The notes under the pieces were generated by a model. That model was given only the letters and a program-made list of their open reading frames with translations, was not told the origin of the DNA and did not search any database. This document shows positions 1-8,294 of a stretch of DNA of 10,633 bases, one piece after another. Made by a program: the position numbers and the translations under genes. Within the stretch, counting starts at the first letter, position 1, and each line of letters opens with the position of its first letter. The stretch comes from an uncultured Paenibacillaceae bacterium. Lineage in GTDB: Bacteria; Bacillota; Bacilli; Aneurinibacillales; Aneurinibacillaceae. Location of the stretch: assembly GCA_937874515.1 (NCBI GenBank), contig CALNBV010000147.1, positions 1 through 10,633 of the forward strand. Direction: 5' to 3'.

Positions 1-125
1 CCCAAAATACGTTTAAAGCTTTGTATTCATCTTCGCATTCTTAGAAGTACATGAAGGATTAGAAGCGGATGAATACGCAGATCCAGAAGACAAAGATGAA
101 TACATAGCTTTAAACGTATTTTGGG
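1..125. repeat. Inverted repeat, 33-base arms (1-33 and 93-125) around a 59-base loop
   Basis: Bases 1-33 are the reverse complement of 93-125 with a single mismatch (position 21). The right arm lies inside hsdM and encodes DEYIALNVFW. The left arm encodes DEYKALNVFW on the minus strand, so it is a reversed copy of hsdM coding sequence and not an independent regulatory palindrome. The hsdM reading frame coming from the right stops resembling the family at about base 34, the inner edge of the left arm, and meets an in-frame TAA at 14-16. The simplest explanation is a fold-back chimera at a contig end. A genuine inversion or duplication remains possible. Confidence 0.9.
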
Positions 126-1417
126 TGCCACCAGAAGCCCGATGGGACTACTTACAAGACCGAGCCAAACAACCAGACATTGGTAAACTTATTGACAACG
201 CCATGGATGCAATAGAAAAAGACAACCCAAACCTAAAAGGAGTTCTACCCAAAGACTACGCAAGAGAAGCCCTAGACAAAAAGAGCCTCGGTGGAATAAT
301 AGATTTAATAGGTACTATTGGGCTCGGAGACAAAGAGAGTAAATCCAAAGATATCCTAGGCAGAGTTTATGAATATTTCCTAGGTCAATTCGCCAATGCA
401 GAAGGTAAGAAAGGTGGACAATTTTTCACACCACGCAGTATCGTCAAAATCTTAGTAGAAATGATCGAACCTTACTCCGGCCGGATTTACGACCCTTGTT
501 GTGGCAGCGGTGGGATGTTCGTCCAAAGTGAAAAATTCGTAGAAACACACGAAGGCAAACTTGGCGACATAGCAATTTATGGTCAAGAATCAAACCAAAC
601 AACATGGAGACTGTGCAAAATAAACCTAGCAATAAGGGGAATTGATTCCAACATCCAGTGGGGTAACAGTTTCACTGAAGATAAACACCGAGACTTGAAA
701 TCAGACTATATCCTCGCTAATCCACCATTCAACGACAAAGACTGGAAAGCAGAACTCCTAGAAGATGACCAACGCTGGAAATATGGAGTCCCACCAAAAA
801 GAAATGCAAACTTTGCATGGGTACAACACTTCATCCACCACCTATCACCTACCGGAATAGCAGGCTTTGTATTAGCTAATGGATCTATGTCCGCAGGGGG
901 GCAAGAAGGAAAAATCCGTGAAAAAATAGTAAGGGCAGATCTTGTAGATTGTATGGTGGCCTTACCATCACAATTATTCTACAACACTGGAATACCTGCA
1001 TGTTTATGGTTCTTAAGCAGAGACAAATCCAATAGCAATTTCCGTAATCGGCAGGGTGAAATATTATTTATTGATGCCAGGAAGATGGGACATATGGCAG
1101 ACCGTACTCATCGTGAGTTAAATGATGAAGCTGTGCAAGAGATCGCACAAGTATATCATAATTGGCGTGGTGAAGGTGAGGAATACAAAGATGTACGTGG
1201 GTTTTGTAAGTCCGTTAACATAGATGATGTAAAAAAACATGATTACATACTCACACCGGGACGATATGTTGGATTTGCTGAGCAAGAAGAAGACCCCGAA
1301 GAGTTTAAGGAAAAGATGAGAAGACTTACTATTGAGTTGTCGGAACAGTTCAAGAAGTCTGAAAAGCTGGAAAAGGAAATAAAATTTAATCTTAAGGAGT
1401 TAGGGTATGAACTCTGA
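35..1417 (+). CDS. hsdM: Type I restriction-modification methyltransferase subunit HsdM, 5'-truncated
   Basis: This is the adenine-N6 methyltransferase subunit of a Type I system; with HsdS it methylates the host recognition site using S-adenosylmethionine. Counting from the GTG at 125, the family block GQFFTP is at residues 98-103, the SAM-binding motif DPCCGSGG at 123-130 and the catalytic NPPF at 199-202, all intact. The frame continues upstream of 125 with family-typical sequence (residues reading EADEYADPEDKDEY, then NVFWVP), so the GTG at 125 is internal and not the true start. From about base 34 leftwards the homology is lost in the inverted repeat. Roughly 40 residues are missing, namely the N-terminal helices that usually contain a GLIFLKYISD-like stretch. 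With them the protein would be about 500 residues, normal for the family. The stop overlaps the next gene by 11 bases. The operon promoter is outside the window. Confidence 0.93.
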   Translation, partial: AFLEVHEGLEADEYADPEDKDEYIALNVFWVPPEARWDYLQDRAKQPDIGKLIDNAMDAIEKDNPNLKGVLPKDYAREALDKKSLGGIIDLIGTIGLGDKESKSKDILGRVYEYFLGQFANAEGKKGGQFFTPRSIVKILVEMIEPYSGRIYDPCCGSGGMFVQSEKFVETHEGKLGDIAIYGQESNQTTWRLCKINLAIRGIDSNIQWGNSFTEDKHRDLKSDYILANPPFNDKDWKAELLEDDQRWKYGVPPKRNANFAWVQHFIHHLSPTGIAGFVLANGSMSAGGQEGKIREKIVRADLVDCMVALPSQLFYNTGIPACLWFLSRDKSNSNFRNRQGEILFIDARKMGHMADRTHRELNDEAVQEIAQVYHNWRGEGEEYKDVRGFCKSVNIDDVKKHDYILTPGRYVGFAEQEEDPEEFKEKMRRLTIELSEQFKKSEKLEKEIKFNLKELGYEL

Positions 1418-1925
1418 ACTCTTAAGAAGGGTTGGAGATTGGCATAATAGGGCCCGTGATGAAAAAGAAGAAGATTACTTCGTGAAATTTATTTTTGATT
1501 ATTTGGCTTTTATCGCTCTTATTTGTCATGATAATGATAACAAAAGTGATAGGAACTTAATTCAAGAATTAAAACAAAATAATGAAGAAATGAGGAATAA
1601 TTACTATTCTAAAGTAAATATTGATAGAATTAATGAAATTATAGGAATTTTAAAATCAGATCCAATTACTAATGATACTAATCGTCATGATAAATGGTGG
1701 GATTGTGATTTGGAACATTGCACTAATCAAGTAAGTTCCAATGATGGTATTATTAATTCTGTTGATGATTTTCCTAATATTTTAGAATTTATTTACAGAG
1801 CAAGGAATAATCTGTTTCATGGAAAGAAAGGTATCGATTTTAGAAGAGATTCTTTAATCGTTGAATACGGATTTTATCTTCTTAATCCCCTCGTAGATGT
1901 TTTAATAGAATCAGAAGGGAGTTAA
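1407..1925 (+). CDS. HEPN-motif protein embedded in the Type I RM operon (putative RNase)
   Basis: This is a 172-residue protein that I do not recognise as a named gene. Near the C-terminus (residues 131-139) it reads RARNNLFHG, which contains R133-x4-H138, the RX4-6H signature of catalytic HEPN domains; here it also has the common Asn after the Arg. The N-terminal hydrophobic helix FVKFIFDYLAFIALI (25-39) and the helix after the motif (about 150-167) suit an all-alpha HEPN fold. HEPN proteins with this motif are often metal-independent RNases in defence and toxin systems. AAGGAG at 1394-1399 sits 7 bases before the ATG. The gene overlaps hsdM by 11 bases and abuts hsdS, so it is co-translated with the RM subunits. 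Its base composition looks more AT-rich than hsdM. Inference: an RM-guarded effector analogous in position to PrrC, though unrelated to it in sequence. It could instead be a non-catalytic partner. I am sure of the motif and less sure of the activity. Confidence 0.72.
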   Translation: MNSELLRRVGDWHNRARDEKEEDYFVKFIFDYLAFIALICHDNDNKSDRNLIQELKQNNEEMRNNYYSKVNIDRINEIIGILKSDPITNDTNRHDKWWDCDLEHCTNQVSSNDGIINSVDDFPNILEFIYRARNNLFHGKKGIDFRRDSLIVEYGFYLLNPLVDVLIESEGS

Positions 1926-3272
1926 ATGGAAACCATGTATAAAGAAACAGAGATAGGATTGATTCCTGAGGATTGGAAAGTTAAAACTTTAAAAAATCTA
2001 TTAAAAGGCAAAGGTTATATCAGAGGGCCATTTGGTTCTGCATTAAGAAGAAATGAACTTCAATCGGAAGGTATTCCCGTTTATGAGCAGCAGCATGCAA
2101 TATATAATCATAGAAATTTTAGATATTTTATTGATGATGCTAAATTTAAGGAACTCTCCCGTTTTACAGTTAAAGATAGAGATTTAATAATAAGCTGTTC
2201 TGGAAATGTTGGGAAAATATCCTTAATAAAAAAAGAAGACCCTAAAGGCATTATAAGTCAAGCACTTTTAATTTTGAGGCCGAATTATGACAATATACTT
2301 CCAGAATATTTAAGGTATTTTTTTACCTCAAAAAAAGGCCAAGAATCATTGATATCACGCTCAGGTGGAAGTGTTCAAGTTAATCTTGCAAAAAAGCAGA
2401 TTATTCAAGAAATAAACATTCCTACTCCTCCTATAAAAGAACAAAAACAAATAATAGAGATCCTTTCAGCTCTTGATGATAAAATAGAATCAAACCACCA
2501 AATAAATCAAAATCTAGAGGAAATATGGAAGGCAACCTTCCGACACTGGTTCGTTCACTTCGAATTCCCTGATGATAACGCACAGCCGTATAAGTCCAGT
2601 GGTGGGGAGATGGTGGATTCAGAGTTAGGTGAAATACCAAAAGGATGGGAAGTTAGGAAATTAAAAGATTGTGTGGAAATCATAATAGATCATAGAGGTA
2701 AAACTCCAACAAAGCTTGGCAGTGATTGGAGTTCTTCAGGTATTAGAGCTTTGTCAGCAAAAAATGTTAAAAACGGAAAAATTGTCAACGAAGAATCTAT
2801 AAAATTCGTTAATGAAGAACTCTATTCTAAATGGATGAAAGAAGAAATTGAAAGAGAAGACATCTTATTGACGTCTGAAGCACCTTTAGGCGAGTTTGTC
2901 TCTTGGGATTATGATGAAAAAATCGTTTTAAGCCAGCGATTATTCGGAATACGAGCAAATAAACAAGTAATCTGCCCCAAATATCTTTATTGCTTTATGA
3001 ATTCTGGTTTATTTAACTATGAGTTGAAAAGTCGAGCAACTGGCTCAACTGTACAGGGTATCCGTCAAGCAGAACTTATGAAGACAAATATACTTGTTCC
3101 CTCTTTAAAAATTACGAGGCAATTTCAAAATTTAATCATCCCATTATTTAACAAAATAACAATAAATGAAGAGGAATCTAAAAATTTAACAAAAATCCGT
3201 GATTCACTTCTTCCTAAACTCATGTCTGGCAAGATCCGTGTAAATATTCCTGAGGAGGCCACCGCAAAATGA
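1926..3272 (+). CDS. hsdS: Type I restriction-modification specificity subunit HsdS
   Basis: This DNA-recognition subunit sets the bipartite target of the HsdM/HsdR complex. At 448 residues it has the usual two-repeat layout. The first target recognition domain is at about 10-165, opening with GLIPEDWKVKTLKN. The central conserved helix region at about 165-215 contains IKEQKQIIEILSALDDKIE. The second recognition domain is at about 231-390, opening with the parallel GEIPKGWEVRKLKD. The distal conserved region at about 390-439 ends in LPKLMSGKIRV. Both domains look complete. AAGGGAG at 1915-1921 precedes the ATG at 1926 by only 4 bases. A second in-frame ATG at 1935 (residue 4) has 13 bases of spacing, so the exact start is uncertain by three codons. 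The stop overlaps the hsdR start as ATGA. The recognition sequence cannot be read from the protein by eye. Confidence 0.95.
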   Translation: METMYKETEIGLIPEDWKVKTLKNLLKGKGYIRGPFGSALRRNELQSEGIPVYEQQHAIYNHRNFRYFIDDAKFKELSRFTVKDRDLIISCSGNVGKISLIKKEDPKGIISQALLILRPNYDNILPEYLRYFFTSKKGQESLISRSGGSVQVNLAKKQIIQEINIPTPPIKEQKQIIEILSALDDKIESNHQINQNLEEIWKATFRHWFVHFEFPDDNAQPYKSSGGEMVDSELGEIPKGWEVRKLKDCVEIIIDHRGKTPTKLGSDWSSSGIRALSAKNVKNGKIVNEESIKFVNEELYSKWMKEEIEREDILLTSEAPLGEFVSWDYDEKIVLSQRLFGIRANKQVICPKYLYCFMNSGLFNYELKSRATGSTVQGIRQAELMKTNILVPSLKITRQFQNLIIPLFNKITINEEESKNLTKIRDSLLPKLMSGKIRVNIPEEATAK

Positions 3273-6200
3273 AGGGTATAAACGAGGATATGGTGGAACA
3301 GGAAGCCTTAGAAATCCTTGATGAACTTGGATACGAAATCCTACACGGCCCCGACATCTCCCCTGATAGCTCCAATCCTATGCGGGAACTCTACAGTGAT
3401 GTTGTTGTTACTGAAAGATTAAGAGATGCCATATATCGTTTAAACCCAGATATTCCCCCCACAGCCAAAGAAGAAGCTGTCAAAAAGGTAATCCGTACAG
3501 ACAGCCCCGACCTTCTCACTAACAATCTAAACTTTCACAATCTACTAACCGATGGAATCACCATCGAATACCGCAAAGATGGCAGAATAATACATGATAA
3601 GGTTTGGCTATTTGACTTCCAAACCCCTGAAAACAACATCTTTACCGCTATTAACCAGTTCACTATTATTGAAAATGATAACAACCGTAGACCTGATATC
3701 ATTCTTTTTGTTAATGGCCTACCTTTAGTTGTTATTGAACTAAAGAATCCTGCAGATGAAAAAGCCACACTCAATAAGGCATACCAACAACTCCAGACAT
3801 ATCAATCCCAGATACCGTCTCTATTCCATTTCAATGAAATATTAATGATTTCAGATGGTATGGAAGCTCGTGCTGGTACTTTAACCAGTGATTATCAGCG
3901 TTTCATGCCATGGAAGACTATCAAAGGGGAAAAAGATGCTTTATTAACTATGCTGGAAATGGAAGTACTCATTAGGGGTATGTTCAATAAAAAAGTGTTA
4001 TTAGATTTAATACGTCATTTTATTGTTTACGATGATGTTGAGGCTATAATTAAGAAAAAATTGGCTGCATACCATCAGTATCATGCTGTGAATAAAGCTG
4101 TAGAAGCCACTATTGACGCAGCCAGACCAGATGGAGATAGAAGATGTGGGGTGGTTTGGCATACTCAGGGTTCAGGTAAGAGTCTTATCATGGCTTTTTA
4201 TGCGGGTAAGTTAGTTTTGGAAATGGATAATCCCACTTTAGTTGTTTTAACCGATAGAAATGATTTAGATGATCAATTATTTGGTACTTTCAAAGCTTCG
4301 CAGAATGTTTTAAGGCAGGAACCAGTGCAAGCAGATAGCAGGGATCATCTTCAGGAACTACTACAAGTTGCTAGTGGGGGCATTGTATTCACAACCATTC
4401 AAAAATTCCTTCCAGAGAAGGGAAGTGAATATCCTACTCTTTCCGAAAGGAGGAATATTGTAGTGATAGCTGATGAGGCACACCGTTCACAATATGACTT
4501 CATAGATGGATTCGCAAGGCACATGCGAGATGCTCTACCAAATGCCTCATTTATTGGCTTTACAGGCACACCACTTGAACGTGGAGATAAGAATACAGTT
4601 GCTGTTTTTGGTAATTATATCGATATATACGATATTGAACAGGCTGTTGAAGACGGAGCTACGGTTCGCATCTATTACGAGAACCGTCTGGTTAAACTAG
4701 ACCTGAAAGAAGAGGAAAAACCACATATAGACCCTCAATTTGACTTTATTACTGAAGGCCAGGAAATAGAGAGTCAGGAAAAGCTCAAAAGCAAATGGGC
4801 TAGAATGGAAGCTATTATTGGAAGTGAAACCCGTATCAAACGTGTAGCTAAAGATTTAGTGAACCATTTCGAAGCCAGATTCAAAGTACAAGAAGGTAAA
4901 GGTATGGTTGTATGCATGAGCCGCCGCATATGCATAGAACTATACAAAGAAATTATCAAACTCAGACCTGAATGGCACAACGATGATGACATGCATGGCT
5001 TTTTAAAAGTGGTCATGACTGGTAGCGCTACCGATCCCTTGGATTGGCAACCACATATACGCAACAAACCACGAAGAAAACAATTGGGAGATACTTTCAG
5101 GGATCCCAACTCCCCAATAAAGCTAGTAATCGTGAGAGATATGTGGCTCACCGGTTTTGATGTTCCTAGCCTACACACCATGTACATTGACAAACCCATG
5201 CAGGGTCATGGCCTTATGCAAACTATTGCCAGGGTAAACAGGGTATACAAAGACAAAGAAGGTGGACTCATTGTTGATTATCTTGGAATCGCAACCGAAC
5301 TTAAAAAAGCTTTGTCTCAGTACACCGAAGGTGGTGGGCGAGGAGAAATTGCATTTGATCAGGAGCAGGCTGTTGCCATATTGCTGGAGAAATATGAAAT
5401 TGTGACAGGACTTTTCCATGGATTCACATACAAAGGCTTTTATAAAGCAACTACCGGAGAGAAATTAAAGCTTATGCGTGACGGAGCGGACTTTGTTCTA
5501 GGTCAAGAGGATGGTAAAAAACGCTGCTTTAAATATGTGAACGAATTGTCCAAGGCATTCTCTTTAGCAGTCCCTCATCCACAGGCTATGAGTATAAGGG
5601 ATGATTTAGCTTTCTTCAAGGCAGTGAAAAACTATATTGCAAAGGTCACCGGGGATCCACAAGAACACGTTGAAGATGTTGATATGGCTATCCAGCAGAT
5701 CCTATCCACAGCTTTAGTATCAGATGAAGTATTAGACCTGTTCGAATTAGCTGGACTTAAAAAACCAGACATATCCATACTCTCAGATGAGTTTCTCTTA
5801 GAAGTTAAAGACATGGAGCATAAGAATACTGCTGCTGAACTACTAAAAAGACTCCTAAATGATGAAATAAAAAGTATTTCTCGTAAAAATGTAATTGAAG
5901 CACGTTCGTTCAAGGATATGCTTGAGAAAACCATTCATGACTACCATAAACGCAACATTGATGCAATATCAGTCATTGAAGAACTCATTCAAATGGCTAA
6001 GAAAATGAGGGAAGCACAAAATAGAGGGGACGATTTAGGACTCACAGAATACGAACTCGCCTTTTACGATGCTCTTGGTGTTAATGATAGTGCAGTGAAG
6101 GTCTTGGGCGATGATATACTAAGAGAAATAGCCATGGAATTAGTTAAAGCTATAAAGAGCAATATAACAATTGATTGGACACTAAGAGAAAGCGTACAGG

Positions 6201-6328
6201 CAAAAATGCGAGTAGCAGTAAAGAGAATACTAAAAAAATATGGCTACCCGCCAGACAAACAAAAATTAGCAGTTAAAACCGTGCTAGAACAAGCTAGCCG
6301 TGTTTGTGAGGAATGGGCTTCAACTTAA
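3269..6328 (+). CDS. hsdR: Type I restriction enzyme motor/nuclease subunit HsdR
   Basis: This is the ATP-dependent DNA translocase and endonuclease subunit of the Type I complex; it cuts DNA lacking the HsdM mark. It has 1019 residues, the size of the EcoR124I-like group. The N-terminal PD-(D/E)xK nuclease is intact: D143 (RPDIIL), E157 and K159 (ELK), and a QxxxY-type element at 174-178. The helicase motor has Walker A TQGSGKS at 299-305, DEAH at 402-405, FTGTP at 431-435 and motif VI QTIARVNR at 651-658. The rest is the helical region that docks on the methyltransferase. The start ATG overlaps the hsdS stop by 4 bases (ATGA) and has GAGGAGG about 10 bases upstream. No frameshift or premature stop was found, so the restriction activity should be functional if HsdM is complete. 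Confidence 0.97.
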   Translation: MKGINEDMVEQEALEILDELGYEILHGPDISPDSSNPMRELYSDVVVTERLRDAIYRLNPDIPPTAKEEAVKKVIRTDSPDLLTNNLNFHNLLTDGITIEYRKDGRIIHDKVWLFDFQTPENNIFTAINQFTIIENDNNRRPDIILFVNGLPLVVIELKNPADEKATLNKAYQQLQTYQSQIPSLFHFNEILMISDGMEARAGTLTSDYQRFMPWKTIKGEKDALLTMLEMEVLIRGMFNKKVLLDLIRHFIVYDDVEAIIKKKLAAYHQYHAVNKAVEATIDAARPDGDRRCGVVWHTQGSGKSLIMAFYAGKLVLEMDNPTLVVLTDRNDLDDQLFGTFKASQNVLRQEPVQADSRDHLQELLQVASGGIVFTTIQKFLPEKGSEYPTLSERRNIVVIADEAHRSQYDFIDGFARHMRDALPNASFIGFTGTPLERGDKNTVAVFGNYIDIYDIEQAVEDGATVRIYYENRLVKLDLKEEEKPHIDPQFDFITEGQEIESQEKLKSKWARMEAIIGSETRIKRVAKDLVNHFEARFKVQEGKGMVVCMSRRICIELYKEIIKLRPEWHNDDDMHGFLKVVMTGSATDPLDWQPHIRNKPRRKQLGDTFRDPNSPIKLVIVRDMWLTGFDVPSLHTMYIDKPMQGHGLMQTIARVNRVYKDKEGGLIVDYLGIATELKKALSQYTEGGGRGEIAFDQEQAVAILLEKYEIVTGLFHGFTYKGFYKATTGEKLKLMRDGADFVLGQEDGKKRCFKYVNELSKAFSLAVPHPQAMSIRDDLAFFKAVKNYIAKVTGDPQEHVEDVDMAIQQILSTALVSDEVLDLFELAGLKKPDISILSDEFLLEVKDMEHKNTAAELLKRLLNDEIKSISRKNVIEARSFKDMLEKTIHDYHKRNIDAISVIEELIQMAKKMREAQNRGDDLGLTEYELAFYDALGVNDSAVKVLGDDILREIAMELVKAIKSNITIDWTLRESVQAKMRVAVKRILKKYGYPPDKQKLAVKTVLEQASRVCEEWAST

Positions 6329-6329
6329 A

Positions 6330-6341
6330 GGGGAGTTTTTT
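6330..6341 (+). promoter_or_regulatory. Ribosome binding site deciding the GmrSD-like start
   Basis: GGGGAG followed by a run of T ends directly before the ATG at 6342, a 6-base spacing. It sits after the hsdR stop, and it favours this start over the upstream in-frame codon at 6300. Confidence 0.75.
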
Positions 6342-8015
6342 ATGAAGGCAAATGACACCAAAATAGAGACATTTTTACAGGGAAGCAAACAATTTGTAGT
6401 TCCACTTTTCCAGAGAACTTACAGTTGGGAAAAAGAAGATATAGAAAAACTTTGGACAGATTTGAAGGCCACTAGGGATGATCCTGATTATATTCATTTT
6501 TTCGGTTCATTTGTTACTATGCCTATTCCAACAGGTCCAGGAATTCCTGATGAATATATTGTTATAGATGGACAGCAACGATTAACTACCATTTTCACTT
6601 TATTAGTTGCATTAAGGAATCAAATAAACCACTTAAATCCAGATTATCTTAACAAAGACGAAATAGACGAAATGTATCTAATTAACAAATTCCAACCGCA
6701 ATTTAAATATAAGTTGATACCAACTCAAGCAGACCGAACAATCTTCAATAATCTAGTTGATGACCCAAATCCATTCTTTGATAATGCACACATGTTATTT
6801 GATGTATACAATTATTTCAAAAACGAATTTTCTTCATTAAGCAGTATTAATGAACTTATTGAATATAAAGACGCATTGCTATCACGTTTTATGGTTGTAG
6901 ACATTTATCTAGAAAGTGGTGATGATCCTTATTTAATCTTTGAGAGCTTAAATGGCACTGGAAAACCGTTAACACAGTCAGATCTTATCAGAAATTACCT
7001 TTTTATGAGATTCGATCAAAATGACCAAGAATCACAGGAGAAATATTATAGAAAATTATGGTATCCAATGCAACAAGAGTTGCAAGACAATTTAGAATAT
7101 TTCATTAGGCATTTTCTATCAATTAACGGTGTTTTACCAAATTTTAATAAGATATATTCTGTTTTTAAGGAAAAATATGATGTTGAAGCAAAAAACCAGG
7201 ATGATGTAATCAAATTAATGGAAGAACTTCATAGATATGCTGGTTATTATGCTAAATTTTTGAACCCAGAAAAGGAAAGCAACGAGAATATAAGATCTTA
7301 TTTTGAAAAATTTAAGCGATTAGAGGTTACTACCCCTTATCCCTTATTATTAGCATTATATAATGATTATGCGAAGAAACCTAACGAAATGGGTAGAATA
7401 GACACTGAAGTATTTTTAGAATGTTTGAAATCTATCGAAACTTATGTTTTACGACGAGCTGTTTGTAAAATTCCTGTCAATGCTCTTAATCAATATTTAC
7501 CCACTATATACAGTTCTCTTGACCCTGAAAATATGAGTGAATCCCTAAAAGACATGTTTAAGAATGCTAAAGGTACTCGTAGAATGCCGGATTCAGAAGA
7601 ATTTAAAAAATGTTTTAAAGATGGCATAATGCCTAAGAAAACAATAAGGTATGTATTAGAAGAAATTGAGAAGTATCCTGACAATAAAGAGTTAGTGGAT
7701 CCTTCAACACTCCAAATTGAACATATTATGCCACAAACTTTAACTGAAGAGTGGAAAAAGGAGTTAGGGGAAACTTGGGAATTAATACATAAAAAATATC
7801 TTGAAAACGTTGGTAATCTAACATTAACCGGTTATAACCCGGAATATTCAAACAGAACTTTCAAAGAAAAGAATAATATGGAAAAAGGTTTTAAAAAAAG
7901 TGGATTAAGATTGAATGCTTACTTATCAACCTTTGAAACATGGAATAAAGAAGGAATTATAAAACGTACCAATTATCTTCTAAGAATAGCCTTAGAACTT
8001 TGGAATGTGGATTGA
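6342..8015 (+). CDS. DUF262 and DUF1524 (GmrSD-like, HNH) nuclease
   Basis: This is a 557-residue fused GmrS/GmrD-type protein. The DUF262 part has VVPLFQRTYSWE (19-30) and IDGQQRLTT (75-83), the ParB-like nucleotide-binding and hydrolysis motif, followed by FESLNGTGKPL (200-210) and a DLIRNYLF segment. The DUF1524 part is a His-Me finger (HNH) nuclease with EHIMPQ (E460, H461), VGNLTLTGYN (490-499), and an N504 to K510 stretch, all intact. Family members are Type IV restriction enzymes that cut modified phage DNA (GmrSD on glucosylated hydroxymethylcytosine) or act with phosphorothioation systems (SspE). The substrate here is unknown. I chose the ATG at 6342, 13 bases after hsdR, because GGGGAG (6330-6335) precedes it. 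An upstream in-frame GTG-type start at 6300 would lie inside hsdR and lacks that site. It is probably co-transcribed with hsdMSR. Confidence 0.92.
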   Translation: MKANDTKIETFLQGSKQFVVPLFQRTYSWEKEDIEKLWTDLKATRDDPDYIHFFGSFVTMPIPTGPGIPDEYIVIDGQQRLTTIFTLLVALRNQINHLNPDYLNKDEIDEMYLINKFQPQFKYKLIPTQADRTIFNNLVDDPNPFFDNAHMLFDVYNYFKNEFSSLSSINELIEYKDALLSRFMVVDIYLESGDDPYLIFESLNGTGKPLTQSDLIRNYLFMRFDQNDQESQEKYYRKLWYPMQQELQDNLEYFIRHFLSINGVLPNFNKIYSVFKEKYDVEAKNQDDVIKLMEELHRYAGYYAKFLNPEKESNENIRSYFEKFKRLEVTTPYPLLLALYNDYAKKPNEMGRIDTEVFLECLKSIETYVLRRAVCKIPVNALNQYLPTIYSSLDPENMSESLKDMFKNAKGTRRMPDSEEFKKCFKDGIMPKKTIRYVLEEIEKYPDNKELVDPSTLQIEHIMPQTLTEEWKKELGETWELIHKKYLENVGNLTLTGYNPEYSNRTFKEKNNMEKGFKKSGLRLNAYLSTFETWNKEGIIKRTNYLLRIALELWNVD

Positions 8016-8192
8016 AATTTAGGATGTAAGTAGAAAATAAAAAATAATGGAAAAACATTGAAATTCAAGTGATTGATCGAATATGTGCTCATTGGTGTTT
8101 AAACCACTTTAAATCTATTCTAATGGGAAATTTATTCCAAACTGGCGAAACACATCAAACTTCAATAATTGAGTAATTAAGAAAAAAGTAAG

Positions 8193-8209
8193 AATATTTT
8201 CAAAATATT
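8193..8209. repeat. Perfect palindrome AATATTTT-C-AAAATATT next to the TATA box
   Basis: Eight-base arms are separated by one base, and the right arm overlaps the first bases of the TATA box. The position, over the BRE/TATA element, is where an archaeal repressor would block TBP/TFB. The arms are A/T only, so chance occurrence in AT-rich DNA is a real possibility. Confidence 0.5.
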
Positions 8210-8232
8210 TATATAAAGTTATAATATAAATA
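8208..8232 (+). promoter_or_regulatory. Archaeal promoter of the TIGR04255 cassette
   Basis: TTTATATAAAG (8208-8218) fits an archaeal TATA box, and a second A/T box, ATAATATAAATAC, lies at 8221-8233. Transcription starting about 25 bases downstream of either would give a leader of roughly 40-55 bases before the ATG at 8295. Confidence 0.6.
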
Positions 8233-8294
8233 CAATTAGTGTTCTGAAAGCATATTAGCAATGTTTTATCTTTTAACAAATAAACGTGGTATAA

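Larger units (their letters stand above)
8016..8294. other. Intergenic region between the RM operon and the three-gene cassette
   Basis: This stretch of about 280 bases holds no credible coding frame. It separates the end of the GmrSD-like gene from a new transcription unit. The left two-thirds shows nothing identifiable apart from an 8-base GTTTAAAC palindrome near 8096. The right third has the palindrome and TATA box listed separately. No clear T-rich archaeal terminator was seen after 8015. Confidence 0.7.

Noticed and set aside
125..127. GTG as the true start of hsdM
   Set aside because: Family-typical HsdM sequence continues in frame upstream of it to about base 35, and no ribosome binding site precedes it; it is an internal codon of a truncated gene.
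4774..5419. Minus-strand open frames within hsdR (also near 3535-3774 and 5632-5934)
   Set aside because: They lie opposite strongly conserved hsdR motifs, lack ribosome binding sites and give no recognisable protein; they are shadows of the hsdR codons.
6300..6341. Extended start of the GmrSD-like gene inside hsdR
   Set aside because: The extra 14 residues do not look like the family N-terminus, and the GGGGAG site clearly serves the ATG at 6342.
8094..8106. GTTTAAAC palindrome in the intergenic region as an operator
   Set aside because: It is only 8 bases, its flanks do not extend the symmetry, and it lies far from the TATA box.
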